A stretch of DNA of 16,918 nt, taken from JBARCX01 sp049794535 (GTDB taxonomy: Bacteria; Pseudomonadota; Gammaproteobacteria; Xanthomonadales; Rhodanobacteraceae). A program made the translations under genes and the position numbers. Below, piece after piece: positions 1 through 7,610 of the stretch (positions are counted from its first letter, which is position 1; each line of letters opens with the position of its first letter). The notes under the pieces were generated by a model. The model worked only from the letters and a program-made list of their open reading frames with translations, made no database searches and was not told where the DNA came from. The stretch covers positions 1 to 16,918 of the forward strand of contig JBARCX010000195.1 of NCBI GenBank assembly GCA_049794535.1, given 5' to 3'.

Positions 1-49
1 AGGCTCGTATCCTGCATATCGCTATGAGCTTATAAGGCCATTTCTTTGG

Positions 50-83
50 GTTACGTTTCTTTGGGCCAGCAAAGAAAGGTGAC
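50..83. repeat. Hairpin repeat with TTTCTTTG/CAAAGAAA stem
   Basis: TTTCTTTG (56-63) and CAAAGAAA (70-77) form a perfect 8-bp stem around the 6-base loop GGCCAG. Beyond one mismatch, GTTAC (50-54) and GTGAC (79-83) extend it with one wobble pair. Elements of this look are common between genes in Xanthomonadales genomes as I remember them; that is recall, not a search. It could act as a transcription terminator for the cysA operon, about 140 bp after the cysA stop. Confidence 0.5.
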
Positions 84-160
84 TCGGACCCCGGCAGGGG
101 TTCGAAACGCCCGCTGCGTAAGCGGCACACTGGCGATATCGCAACAACCGAGCGACAACG

Positions 161-193
161 CCACTGGGCCCCTGCCTACGCAGGGGCGACGAG
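161..193 (+). repeat. REP-like hairpin element, copy 1
   Basis: GCCCCTGC (168-175) and GCAGGGGC (180-187) form an 8-bp stem around the loop CTAC, flanked by CCACTGG on the left and GACGAG on the right. The same frame (CCACTGG, 8-bp stem, CTAC loop, then GACGAG) occurs at 10278-10309 with different stem bases, so the two look like members of one dispersed palindromic family with compensatory stem changes. Confidence 0.55.
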
Positions 194-222
194 TAAAATC
201 ACGAAACGGCGAATCTTAAAAC

Positions 223-1371
223 TCAAGCCTCCAGCCGCCGCCGAGCCAACCGATCCAACGCAGCCAGCGCCGCTGAAGCCGCCAACCCCGGATGCAATAC
301 GTGATGCAACGACGCACCGTCCGTCGTGAAAATCGTCAACTCCTGCAAATGCACGCCCACCTCGTCACCCACGGCTAGCGCATGTCGCGCCACATCGCGC
401 TCACTCCAATCAGCTTCGACCGGCGCAGCAATACCCTGCAATTGCAAACTGGCGCGTACCACGCCAGCCGTGCGACGCAACTCCAGCACCTGCGCCGACC
501 AACCCGTGCCCGACCGCGGCAGCAAAAGCACATGCTCTGGTCGCAAGCAGACATCCACTTCACGACCTTCGAACGCAGCCGGCACGACCACCTGCAACAG
601 TTGTCCCGCCAGCTGCAGCCGACCACTTTCCACCCGTGCCACAAAACGCTGGCCACGACCGATGAAGTCGAACACGAACTGCGTCGCTGGCTGACGATAG
701 ATTTGGGTCGGGGTGCCGATCTGCTCGATGCGCCCACGATTCATCACCACCACACGATCGGCCAGCTCCAACGCCTCTTCCTGATCGTGCGTCACGAACA
801 CTGTGGTGATACCCAACTCACCGAGCAATTGGCGCAACCAGCGACGCAGGCTGATGCGCACCTGCGCATCAAGCGCACCAAACGGTTCATCGAGTAGCAA
901 TAATCGCGGCTCGATTGCCAGCGCGCGCGCCAGCGCCACACGCTGACGCTGACCTCCCGACAATTGCGCCGGGTAGCGCGCACCCAGACCCTCGAGTTGC
1001 ACTCGACGCAACAGCTCCTCGACACGAGCGAAGATCTCCGCCTTGCGTGGACGCAAGCGCCATGGCTGTACACGCAAACCGAAAGCCACGTTCTGTGCCA
1101 CCGTCATGTGCGGAAAGAGCGCGTAATGCTGGAATACCAAGCCCACGCCACGGCGACGTGCGTCGACCGCGAGCAGATCCTCACCATCACGGCTGACGCT
1201 GCCGGCTTCCGGATGATCCAGGCCGGCAAGGATACGCAGCAGACTGGTTTTGCCGGAACCGGAGGGGCCCAGCAGAGCCACGAACTCGCCATCGGCGATA
1301 TTCAGGCTGACGTCGTCCAGTGCGGCGAAGGTGCCGAAGTGACGCCGAAGGTGGGTGATCTCGATGCTCAT
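223..1371 (-). CDS. cysA: Sulfate/thiosulfate ABC transporter ATP-binding protein CysA
   Basis: ATPase subunit that powers sulfate/thiosulfate import through CysT and CysW at the inner membrane. The 382-residue protein shows Walker A GPSGSGKT (35-42), a Q-loop at Q81, the ABC signature LSGGQRQR (137-144), Walker B LLLLDEP with D161-E162, a D-loop and the switch histidine H195 in VTHD. After about residue 235 comes a C-terminal regulatory region of the TOBE kind. It is slightly longer than the E. coli protein (about 365). The ATG at 1371 follows the cysW stop by 14 bp, so it is the last gene of the sbp-cysT-cysW-cysA operon. The ATPase core alone would also fit other importers such as those for spermidine or molybdate; the sbp, cysT and cysW neighbours decide the call. 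Confidence 0.96.
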   Translation of the reverse strand: MSIEITHLRRHFGTFAALDDVSLNIADGEFVALLGPSGSGKTSLLRILAGLDHPEAGSVSRDGEDLLAVDARRRGVGLVFQHYALFPHMTVAQNVAFGLRVQPWRLRPRKAEIFARVEELLRRVQLEGLGARYPAQLSGGQRQRVALARALAIEPRLLLLDEPFGALDAQVRISLRRWLRQLLGELGITTVFVTHDQEEALELADRVVVMNRGRIEQIGTPTQIYRQPATQFVFDFIGRGQRFVARVESGRLQLAGQLLQVVVPAAFEGREVDVCLRPEHVLLLPRSGTGWSAQVLELRRTAGVVRASLQLQGIAAPVEADWSERDVARHALAVGDEVGVHLQELTIFTTDGASLHHVLHPGLAASAALAALDRLARRRLEA

Positions 1372-1385
1372 AAATTCTCAGAACC

Positions 1386-2243
1386 TCAACGATGCGCCGC
1401 CAGCTCGCCACCATGCCGCCACTCGAGCAGGCGCTTCACCGCCATGGTGATCAAGGTCAGCAAGGCCAGCAGCGAACCCACGGCGAATGCGGCACTGAAA
1501 TCCTCCGCATACAACTGATCCACCTGCAGCGGCAGCGTATTGGTGAGGCCGCGCAGGTGCCCTGACACCACATAGACCGCACCGAATTCGCCCATCGCCC
1601 GTGCGTTGCATAACAACACGCCATACAACAGCGCCCAGCGCACGCGTGGCAACGTCACTCGAAAAAAGATCTGCCAGCCATTTGCACCCAGAGTCAGTGC
1701 AGCCGCCTCCTCATCCGAGCCGCGCATCTGCATCAACGGGATCAGTTCGCGCGCCACAAAGGGCAACGTGACGAACACTGTTGCGAGTACCAGCCCCGGC
1801 AATGCAAAGATCACCTGCACGTCATGCGCTTCAAGCCATGCGCCGAACCAGCCGAATTTTCCGTACAACAACACCAACATCATCCCGGCTACCACGGGTG
1901 ACACTGAGAACGGCACATCGATCAGCGCACCGAGCAGGCTTTTCCCGCGAAATTCGAAATGCGTCATGGCCCATGCCGCCGCCAGACCCAGCACCATATT
2001 CAACGGCACCGCGATAGCCGCCACAGTCAGCGTCAAACGCACGGCAGCTAGCGTGTCAGGCTGGGTGATCGCATCGAGATAGAAGGCCACACCCTTGCGC
2101 AATGCCTCGGCAAAAATCGCCACCAGTGGCAAACCCAGCAGCAACACCAGCACCAGTACGGCCGTGAGCACCAGGCTGCCGCGCGCTACACGCAGCGACC
2201 ATGAAGACGTGCGTTGGGAAGGTATAGCGAGTACGGCAGCCAT
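1386..2243 (-). CDS. cysW: Sulfate/thiosulfate ABC transporter permease CysW
   Basis: Inner-membrane permease that pairs with CysT to form the sulfate channel. The 285-residue form has several hydrophobic segments typical of a BPD-type permease and the cytoplasmic EAA loop (EEAAALTLGANGWQIFFRV), which docks on CysA. I chose the ATG at 2243 because it overlaps the cysT stop as TGATG, a standard translational-coupling arrangement. The reading frame is open six codons further to a TTG at 2261, which is less likely. Length fits the family (E. coli CysW is about 291). It is separated from cysA by 14 bp. Confidence 0.95.
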   Translation of the reverse strand: MAAVLAIPSQRTSSWSLRVARGSLVLTAVLVLVLLLGLPLVAIFAEALRKGVAFYLDAITQPDTLAAVRLTLTVAAIAVPLNMVLGLAAAWAMTHFEFRGKSLLGALIDVPFSVSPVVAGMMLVLLYGKFGWFGAWLEAHDVQVIFALPGLVLATVFVTLPFVARELIPLMQMRGSDEEAAALTLGANGWQIFFRVTLPRVRWALLYGVLLCNARAMGEFGAVYVVSGHLRGLTNTLPLQVDQLYAEDFSAAFAVGSLLALLTLITMAVKRLLEWRHGGELAAHR

Positions 2244-3067
2244 CAGCGCACCACCGCCCAACGCCGACTCCAGCGTTGCAAACCCGCCACGGCCAACAAC
2301 AACACAAGCGAGATCGCCAGCATCACCGCACCCAGCGCGGCTGCGCCGTGATAGTCGTATTGCGAATCGATCTTCTGCACGATCAGATAGGGCGCGATTT
2401 CGGTGCGGAACAGCCGATTACCGGCAATGAAAACCACCGAACCGTATTCGCCGACAGCGCGCGACAGCGCCAGCGCAAACCCGGTTAGCAAGGTCGGCAA
2501 CAACAGTGGCAACAACACGTGGCGAAAGCTCTGCCAGGGCGACGCACCGAGCGTCTGCGCCGCCTCTTCCAGCTCGCCTTCCAGACTCTCCAATACGGGT
2601 TGCAACGTGCGCACCACAAATGGCAGACCTACAAATACCATCGCCAGCAGCACCCCAAGCCGGGTATAGGCCACCGTGATACCTAACGGCTCAAGCCGGC
2701 TGCCCAGCCAACCATTAGGCGCATACAACGCGGTCAGTGCGATGCCGGCCACGGCCGTAGGCAACGCGAAGGGAAGATCCACCAACGCATCGCACACACG
2801 GCGTAACGCGAAGCGATAGCGCACCAGCACCCATGCCACGAGCAGGCCCAGTGCCGTATCGATCAGCGCCGCCAACAAGGCCGCACCGAAGCTCAACTGC
2901 AGCGCAGCCAGTACGCGGCGTGTACCGATCTGTGCCCACCAACCACTCGGCCCTAGCTCGGCAGCGGTCCATAACAACGCAACCAATGGCAATACGACCA
3001 GTGCACCCAGCGCACCCAGCGTGCAGCCAAGACTGAGACCAAAGCCCGGTAGGATGCGCCGCGTCAC
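2243..3067 (-). CDS. cysT: Sulfate/thiosulfate ABC transporter permease CysT (CysU)
   Basis: Second inner-membrane permease of the sulfate importer. The sequence aligns by eye with E. coli CysT from its start: RRILPGFGLSLG here against RRVLPGFTLSLG there. It also carries the EAA loop EEAAQTLGASPWQSF and the segment VDLPFALPTAVAGI. The frame is open to an ATG at 3148, but that would overlap the sbp coding end by about 75 bp and add unrelated residues. The GTG at 3067 lies 4 bp after the sbp stop, has GGGGAG about 10 bases upstream, and gives 274 residues against about 277 in E. coli, so I prefer it. Its stop shares one base with the cysW start. Confidence 0.94.
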   Translation of the reverse strand: MTRRILPGFGLSLGCTLGALGALVVLPLVALLWTAAELGPSGWWAQIGTRRVLAALQLSFGAALLAALIDTALGLLVAWVLVRYRFALRRVCDALVDLPFALPTAVAGIALTALYAPNGWLGSRLEPLGITVAYTRLGVLLAMVFVGLPFVVRTLQPVLESLEGELEEAAQTLGASPWQSFRHVLLPLLLPTLLTGFALALSRAVGEYGSVVFIAGNRLFRTEIAPYLIVQKIDSQYDYHGAAALGAVMLAISLVLLLAVAGLQRWSRRWAVVR

Positions 3068-3071
3068 GGAC

Positions 3072-4082
3072 TCAGCGCTCCCCTTCGGTGATTTGGTCGT
3101 ACACGCCACCGTCGGCAAAATAGGTCGCCTGCGCCTTGCGCCAATCACCGAAGAGTTCGGCCAGCGTGAACGTCTTCACCGGCGCAAATTGCGATGCGTA
3201 TTTGGTGGCAGCCGCCGGCAACCGTGGCCGGTAGAAATGCTTTGCAGCCAGCTCCTGACCTTGTGGCGTGTAGAGAAATTGCACATACGCCTCGGCCTGC
3301 TTGCGCGTACCGTGCTTGTCGATCACCGAATCGACCACTGCCACGGGTGGCTCGGCAAGAATGGTGAGCGAAGGCACCACAATGTCGAAACGATCCTTGC
3401 CAAACTCCTGCTGCGCCAGCAGCGCCTCGCTTTCCCATGCAATCAGCACATCGCCAATACCGCGCTGAACAAAGGTATTGGTTGCGCCGCGCGCGCCGGT
3501 ATCCAGCACGGGTACATGCTGATAGAGCGCGGTGACGTAGGCTTTGGCCTTATCTGCATTGCCACCCGGCTGGCGCAGCTCGTAACCCCACGCGGCCAGG
3601 AAATTCCAGCGTGCGCCGCCCGAGGTTTTCGGGTTTGGTGTAATCACTTGCACACCCGGCCGTACCAGGTCCGGCCAGTCATGAATGTTCCGAGGATTGC
3701 CCTTGCGCACCAGAAACACGATGGTCGAGGTATACGGCGAACTGTTGTAAGGCAATCGTGCTTGCCAATCCTTTGACAGCAAGCCGTGGTCGGCCAGCAC
3801 ATCGATGTCGTAGGCCAACGCCAAGGTCACCACATCGGCCTGCAACCCATCCAGCACGGCACGCGCCTGCTTCCCCGAGCCGCCATTGGAGGTGCTGACA
3901 GCGACGGCCTGTCCCGTCTGCTGCTGCCATTGCGCAGCGAAAGAGGCATCCACATCTTTGAACAGCTCACGGGTGGGATCGAAAGACACATTCAATAGTT
4001 GCGGTGGCGCCGCCCATGCCATGGCGCTACAGCCGAACATCAGCACCAGCAACGCGCTTTTGACGAGCGTAAATCGCTTCAT
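3072..4082 (-). CDS. sbp: Periplasmic sulfate-binding protein (Sbp/CysP family)
   Basis: Periplasmic binding protein that delivers sulfate (or thiosulfate) to CysTWA. Residues 1-24 form a signal peptide: MKRF, a hydrophobic stretch, then cleavage after AWA. Family motifs are NVSFDPTRELF near the mature start, GGSGKQARAV, and NPKTSGGARW, which matches the prokaryotic sulfate-binding protein signature. The ATG at 4082 has GGAG six bases upstream; a TTG five codons earlier (4097) has no such site and would extend the signal peptide, so I chose 4082 (336 residues). It is the first gene of the importer operon, with a 274-bp gap to the porin gene behind it. Sbp versus CysP cannot be decided by eye; the symbol reflects the family. 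Confidence 0.93.
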   Translation of the reverse strand: MKRFTLVKSALLVLMFGCSAMAWAAPPQLLNVSFDPTRELFKDVDASFAAQWQQQTGQAVAVSTSNGGSGKQARAVLDGLQADVVTLALAYDIDVLADHGLLSKDWQARLPYNSSPYTSTIVFLVRKGNPRNIHDWPDLVRPGVQVITPNPKTSGGARWNFLAAWGYELRQPGGNADKAKAYVTALYQHVPVLDTGARGATNTFVQRGIGDVLIAWESEALLAQQEFGKDRFDIVVPSLTILAEPPVAVVDSVIDKHGTRKQAEAYVQFLYTPQGQELAAKHFYRPRLPAAATKYASQFAPVKTFTLAELFGDWRKAQATYFADGGVYDQITEGER

Positions 4083-4192
4083 GGTTGGCTCCAGCAATGC
4101 GGCGATGAGGGAGACGCCGAAGTCCGGCGCAATGTTCTGCGTCGGTTGATTCGGCAGCGTCGCTAACGAGCTAGAACAGCCTCGAATTCACT

Positions 4193-4208
4193 ATACGTTT
4201 GGATGTCC
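4193..4208 (-). promoter_or_regulatory. Candidate operator, copy before sbp
   Basis: On the minus strand the sequence reads GGACATCCAAACGTAT. It matches the cysJ-upstream motif GGACGTCTATACGTCT at 12 of 16 positions and is also preceded by TAT. It lies about 110 bp before the sbp start codon, on the strand of the gene. It is the weakest of the three copies; its role as a binding site is inferred from its position and its likeness to the other two. Confidence 0.45.
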
Positions 4209-4267
4209 ATAGGCATGAAAGGCGCATTTTCACTATGCATATGCCGCTAGGCGAGAGTTGAGAAATA

Positions 4268-4323
4268 AGAAGTGAGAAACGAGTGAGAGCCCGGCACTTC
4301 GCCATTACTCATTGCTCACTTCT
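4268..4323 (-). terminator. Hairpin downstream of the porin gene, possible terminator
   Basis: AGAAGTGAG (4268-4276) and CTCACTTCT (4315-4323) pair perfectly over 9 bp; after a 4x4 internal loop GAGT and ACTC add 4 more pairs. On the minus strand the hairpin starts about 33 bases after the porin stop and is followed by TCTTATTTCTC, a T-rich but broken tract. It probably separates porin and sbp transcription at least in part. Confidence 0.45.
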
Positions 4324-4327
4324 CTCC

Positions 4328-4361
4328 ACTCTTTTCTAGCTAGAACTCTTTTCTGGCTAGA
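4328..4361. repeat. 17-bp tandem duplication across the porin stop codon
   Basis: ACTCTTTTCTAGCTAGA (4328-4344) is followed directly by ACTCTTTTCTGGCTAGA (4345-4361), identical except for one base. The second copy contains the porin stop codon (minus strand TAG at 4357-4359), so the first copy looks like a small tandem duplication of the gene end. Confidence 0.7.
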
Positions 4362-5562
4362 AAGCCACCTGCGCACGCAGCTCGAAAACATCCGGGTTGA
4401 CCACTAACCCGCGGCGATCACTAAACGCGCGAATGTAGTTCGCCTGGAATTTCAGGTAGCGGCCAAGGTACCAATTGGCACCCAGCGTCCAGTCATGCTC
4501 CTTGCCCCCAAGCACCGTGCCATCGTTGAGATTGAGCTCGCTATAACGCAGCGCGAATTCGACCGCGCCCCAGGGCCGGGACGGAACGATGTTGCTGACA
4601 TTTCCGTCGTGATACGGGCGCGACTCGCCCGTCGCCACCCAGCTGCCGAATACGTAATAGCCATCAATATCGTAGGCCGGCTTGGCGCTGTTGAACGAGG
4701 TATGTGCTTGCAGATACTCGCTCTGCACCGACCAGGGGCCGTCGATCCACAAGCCCTCCAAGCCAACGCGGTCGATGTGATCCACATGGCTGAGCGTTCC
4801 GGAACTAACCAGCGTAACGGTGGTGAGGCCGGCTTCGGGTGGTGTCTTGAAACTTGCGGTGGGCGGGGCTTCTTCGCCCAGTGCATTCACCACACCTTCG
4901 GGACGCTCTTCGGATGCGGCGAGACCCAGGTGCAACACATGGCCCGTCTCATGGATAGGCACCCACGCAACCCTTCCTGCCAGGGTATGGCCAGGGCTTT
5001 TGCCCTGCAGGTTATGGCCGTAATAGCCCAGACTGGCCAACCAGTTCGTCCGTTGGATCGCCCAATCCACACCAATGCGGCGATTTTCGTATACCGCTTG
5101 TGAGGGCAAAGCCAGCTCGATGAAAGTGGTATCCGTCGAGGTAGTGACGCCTTCGAAACTTACCGGCGTCTTGCTCTGGCCGAAACGGATCGCGCCGAGA
5201 TCTTCATCCAACCAAGCTTTGGATTGCAGGCGCAGAAAGGCGTCCTGCCACTGCTTTGCCTGAAAGTCGTAATACACCGTAGCGTCGTAAACACCGGGCT
5301 TCCTGATGTAGAAACCCAGGTACTTACGACGATTGGTATGCGAGTCCGTGAACTTGCTGTCATCACCGGAAAAATCATTCACGTCATATTGGTAGCGCAT
5401 CACCAGGCCAATGTCCGTGCCGTCACTCGTCTGCACATGCGTGGGCCAGTTGTTAAGCCAGGAATAGTCATCGGCATGGGCCACGACGGGCGCAAGCATG
5501 GCCAATGCGATCGATAAAGCCAGCCCCACCCGTACGTTCGTGCGCTTCGATCTTCGCGGCAT
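4357..5562 (-). CDS. OprO/OprP-type anion porin, probable sulfate porin
   Basis: Outer-membrane beta-barrel protein that likely passes anions to the periplasm. The first 30 residues are a classic signal peptide (MPRRSKR, then a hydrophobic run, cleavage after AHA). The mature part is rich in alternating aromatic and polar strands and ends in RAQVAF with a terminal phenylalanine, the signal for barrel assembly. Its style fits the phosphate-selective porin O/P family. The ATG at 5562 has GGGGAAA just upstream; an in-frame ATG at 5664 would put 34 odd residues before the signal peptide, so I reject it. The gene lies in line with sbp-cysTWA and divergent from cysJIH, so a role in sulfate or sulfonate entry is inferred. 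Substrate specificity cannot be read from the sequence. Confidence 0.85.
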   Translation of the reverse strand: MPRRSKRTNVRVGLALSIALAMLAPVVAHADDYSWLNNWPTHVQTSDGTDIGLVMRYQYDVNDFSGDDSKFTDSHTNRRKYLGFYIRKPGVYDATVYYDFQAKQWQDAFLRLQSKAWLDEDLGAIRFGQSKTPVSFEGVTTSTDTTFIELALPSQAVYENRRIGVDWAIQRTNWLASLGYYGHNLQGKSPGHTLAGRVAWVPIHETGHVLHLGLAASEERPEGVVNALGEEAPPTASFKTPPEAGLTTVTLVSSGTLSHVDHIDRVGLEGLWIDGPWSVQSEYLQAHTSFNSAKPAYDIDGYYVFGSWVATGESRPYHDGNVSNIVPSRPWGAVEFALRYSELNLNDGTVLGGKEHDWTLGANWYLGRYLKFQANYIRAFSDRRGLVVNPDVFELRAQVAF

Positions 5563-5605
5563 AGATTTCCCCGGCACCGCGGCAACGCGGCGCTCGTCGA
5601 TGAGT

Positions 5606-5666
5606 GGATGGATCCCCGATGGGAGGCACCGGAAAGATCCGGGGGAAGTACTCCCAGAATCCATCC
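5606..5666 (-). promoter_or_regulatory. Stacked hairpin in the porin 5' leader
   Basis: Three nested perfect stems are visible: GGATGGAT (5606-5613) with ATCCATCC (5659-5666), TGGGAG (5620-5625) with CTCCCA (5651-5656), and CCGGA (5629-5633) with TCCGG (5638-5642) closing a four-base loop. Internal loops separate them. The element starts 43 bases upstream of the porin start codon on the minus strand, so it would be in the mRNA leader if the promoter lies further up. Function unknown. Confidence 0.5.
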
Positions 5667-5739
5667 TGCCTAGCCGAACCCATTGACGGGAAAGGATGTA
5701 ATGGCATGCGGATATGCCACCCCATCATTTCATCGACTT

Positions 5740-5761
5740 ATAAATGAGTTTTAACATTTAT
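5740..5761 (+). promoter_or_regulatory. AT-rich inverted repeat, candidate CysB site for cysJ/porin
   Basis: ATAAATG (5740-5746) and CATTTAT (5755-5761) form a perfect 7-bp inverted repeat with an 8-base spacer in the divergent region, 39 bp before the cysJ start. LysR-type regulators such as CysB bind AT-rich dyads of this size upstream of promoters. A second dyad, TGGCAT (5702-5707) with ATGCCA (5714-5719), lies about 20 bp further up. Assignment to CysB is inference. Confidence 0.35.
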
Positions 5762-5770
5762 TGATCATAT

Positions 5771-5786
5771 GGACGTCTATACGTCT
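5771..5786 (+). promoter_or_regulatory. Candidate operator, copy before cysJ
   Basis: GGACGTCTATACGTCT is a near-palindrome: GACGT and ACGTC are complementary arms around CTAT. It can also be read as two adjacent 8-mers, GGACGTCT and ATACGTCT, each one base off the enterobacterial met box AGACGTCT. It ends 13 bp before the cysJ start codon, a position suited to repression. Copies occur before cysG (14 of 16 identical) and sbp (12 of 16). Confidence 0.6.
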
Positions 5787-5799
5787 GAGACGACGAACC

Positions 5800-7602
5800 A
5801 TGAACGCTGTTACGCTATCGCCACTGCCTGAAGACAAGCAGCCCCTCGTCGCCCGCCTGGTCGATGGACTGGACGTAGCGACCCTGCACTGGCTCTCCGG
5901 CTACATGGCTGGCATCGCCGCGCAACGCTTGGCTGGCGGCAAGACGACGAACTCCGAACTGGCCGCACCGGCGGCGGATGCCCAGGCCCGCCTGACCGTG
6001 ATTTACGGCAGCCAGACCGGCAATGCCAAGCGGCTGGCAGAAGACCTCGGGCGCCGTGCATCTGCAACCGGACTAGCGGTTCGCGTGGTACGCGCGGACA
6101 CCTATGCCACCCGGGAACTGAAGCAGGAACGCCTGCTGTACGTGGTGATCAGCACCCAAGGCGAAGGTGAAGCACCGGATGACGCTCGCGCCCTGGTCGA
6201 GTTCATCAGTGGTCCTCGCGCGCCCAAGCTCAACGAGCTGCGCTATGCCGTACTCGGCCTTGGCGACTCCAGCTACCCGCTGTTCTGCGCCGTAGGCCGC
6301 GGACTCGACGAGCGCCTGACCGAACTCGGCGCACAACGCGTGATCACCGCGGGCGAAGCCGATGTCGATCTGGAAACCGTAGCGCAGCCCTGGCTAGAAC
6401 AAGCACTGCAGCAAGCCCGCGAACAACTGAAGACCCAAGCACCACTTGCCACGGTGACGCCATTACGCACCGCACGCAGCCCGTCCGCCTTTCATCGCGA
6501 GCAGCCTTTTGCCGCACCGCTGCTGCTCAACCAGCGTATTACCGGTCGCAGCAGCGATCGCGATATCCGCCATCTCGAGCTTTCGCTGGAAGGCTCCGGC
6601 CTGCGCTATGCAGCGGGTGATGCATTGGGTGTGTGGCCAACGCAATCTCCCGCGCTAGTTGACGCCGTACTCACCACGCTTGATCTGGACGGCAACACGC
6701 CGGTGCGCATTGCCGAACAGGAGCTGCCGCTGCATCGCTGGCTGACCGAGCGGCGCGAGCTGACCCTACTAACCCGCCCGTTCCTCGCCGCGCATGCCGA
6801 ACACGCCGACAGCGCTGAGCTGCGTTCTTTGCTTATACCGGCAGCCCGCGAGAAGCTCGGTCAGGTATTTGAGCAGTGGCAATTGATCGACCTGCTCAAG
6901 CATCACCCCGCTGGCTGGAGTGCCGCCGAGCTGGTCGCTGCACTGCGCCCGCTAGCGCCACGGCTCTATTCCATCGCCTCCAGCCAGGCGGTGGTGGGTG
7001 ACGAAGTACACCTCGCCGTGAGTCACGTCGAGTACGTCCGCGAAGGCGAATCACGCTGGGGCGCCGCCAGTCGTTACCTGGCCGGGCGCGTGACGGGCGA
7101 AACCGTGTCTGCGTTTATCGAGGCCAACGAACGCTTCCGCCTACCGACTGATGGCAGCCGCGACATCGTGATGATCGGCGCAGGCACCGGCGTCGCACCG
7201 TTCCGTGCTTTCGTGCAAGAGCGGGCGGAAAGCGGAGCCAGCGGACGCAACTGGCTGCTGTTCGGCAATCCGCATTTCCATAGCGACTTTCTCTATCAGC
7301 GCGAATGGCAACAAGCACTGAAAGACAGCCATCTGCATCGGCTCGACCTCGCCTTCTCGCGTGATCAGGCCGACAAAGTCTATGTGCAGGATCGCCTGCG
7401 TGAGCAGGGCAAGCGGCTATTCGATTGGTTGAGCGATGGTGCTCACCTGTATGTCTGCGGCGACGCGAACCGGATGGCCAAGGACGTGCATCGCACCCTG
7501 GTCGAGATCATCGCCACGCATGGCCATCGCACCGCAGAAGACGCCGAAGCGTGGTTGAACTCATTGATCCAGCAGGGCCGCTACGCCCGCGACGTGTACT
7601 GA
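5800..7602 (+). CDS. cysJ: NADPH-sulfite reductase flavoprotein (alpha) subunit CysJ
   Basis: Carries electrons from NADPH through FAD and FMN to CysI for reduction of sulfite to sulfide in the cytoplasm. The 600 residues match E. coli CysJ (599). Visible parts are an N-terminal flavodoxin domain with IYGSQTGNA (68-76) and STQGEGEAPDD, a linker and FAD domain with RLYSIASS (388-395), and a C-terminal NADPH domain with MIGAGTGVAPFRAF from 458 and YVCGDANRM from 551, ending in YARDVY as the family does. The ATG at 5800 was chosen over an upstream in-frame start because it begins at the usual MNAV-type end and excludes the operator motif; its ribosome-binding site is weak. It heads cysJIH, and the stop is 8 bp before cysI. 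Confidence 0.97.
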   Translation: MNAVTLSPLPEDKQPLVARLVDGLDVATLHWLSGYMAGIAAQRLAGGKTTNSELAAPAADAQARLTVIYGSQTGNAKRLAEDLGRRASATGLAVRVVRADTYATRELKQERLLYVVISTQGEGEAPDDARALVEFISGPRAPKLNELRYAVLGLGDSSYPLFCAVGRGLDERLTELGAQRVITAGEADVDLETVAQPWLEQALQQAREQLKTQAPLATVTPLRTARSPSAFHREQPFAAPLLLNQRITGRSSDRDIRHLELSLEGSGLRYAAGDALGVWPTQSPALVDAVLTTLDLDGNTPVRIAEQELPLHRWLTERRELTLLTRPFLAAHAEHADSAELRSLLIPAAREKLGQVFEQWQLIDLLKHHPAGWSAAELVAALRPLAPRLYSIASSQAVVGDEVHLAVSHVEYVREGESRWGAASRYLAGRVTGETVSAFIEANERFRLPTDGSRDIVMIGAGTGVAPFRAFVQERAESGASGRNWLLFGNPHFHSDFLYQREWQQALKDSHLHRLDLAFSRDQADKVYVQDRLREQGKRLFDWLSDGAHLYVCGDANRMAKDVHRTLVEIIATHGHRTAEDAEAWLNSLIQQGRYARDVY

Positions 7603-7610
7603 GGCTTGCC

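Larger units (their letters stand above)
1..222. other. Intergenic region downstream of cysA with repeat elements, no gene seen
   Basis: No convincing coding region was found here. The stretch holds two inverted repeats: a hairpin at 50-83 and a REP-like hairpin at 168-187, annotated separately. There is also a weak 7-bp stem at 3-9/23-29 with one G-T pair. The region lies 3' of the cysA stop codon, so one of the hairpins may end the sbp-cysTWA transcript, but none is followed by a clear run of T on the minus strand. Confidence 0.6.
4083..4356 (-). other. Gap between porin and sbp: porin 3' hairpin and sbp promoter region
   Basis: No gene is seen in these 274 bp. Reading on the minus strand it holds a 3' hairpin of the porin gene (4268-4323), then an AT-richer stretch containing the shared 16-bp operator-like motif (4193-4208), then a leader of about 110 bases ending at the sbp ribosome-binding site. 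I could not fix -35 and -10 boxes with confidence. Confidence 0.55.
5563..5799. promoter_or_regulatory. Divergent porin/cysJ control region
   Basis: These 237 bp hold the promoters and leaders of both the porin gene and cysJIH. From the porin side come a stacked hairpin (5606-5666), a perfect palindrome (5702-5719), an AT-rich inverted repeat (5740-5761) and the 16-bp operator-like motif (5771-5786) just before cysJ. CysB activates such promoters in other gammaproteobacteria; that it acts here is inferred. No box pair could be assigned with confidence. Confidence 0.6.

Noticed and set aside
3021..3776. A 251-codon plus-strand ORF antisense to sbp
   Set aside because: It lies entirely opposite sbp and the sbp/cysT junction, and no known motif is visible.
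5769..5831. A 20-codon ORF starting at ATG 5769 across the cysJ start
   Set aside because: It has no ribosome-binding site or telling codon run, and its first codons are the operator palindrome itself.
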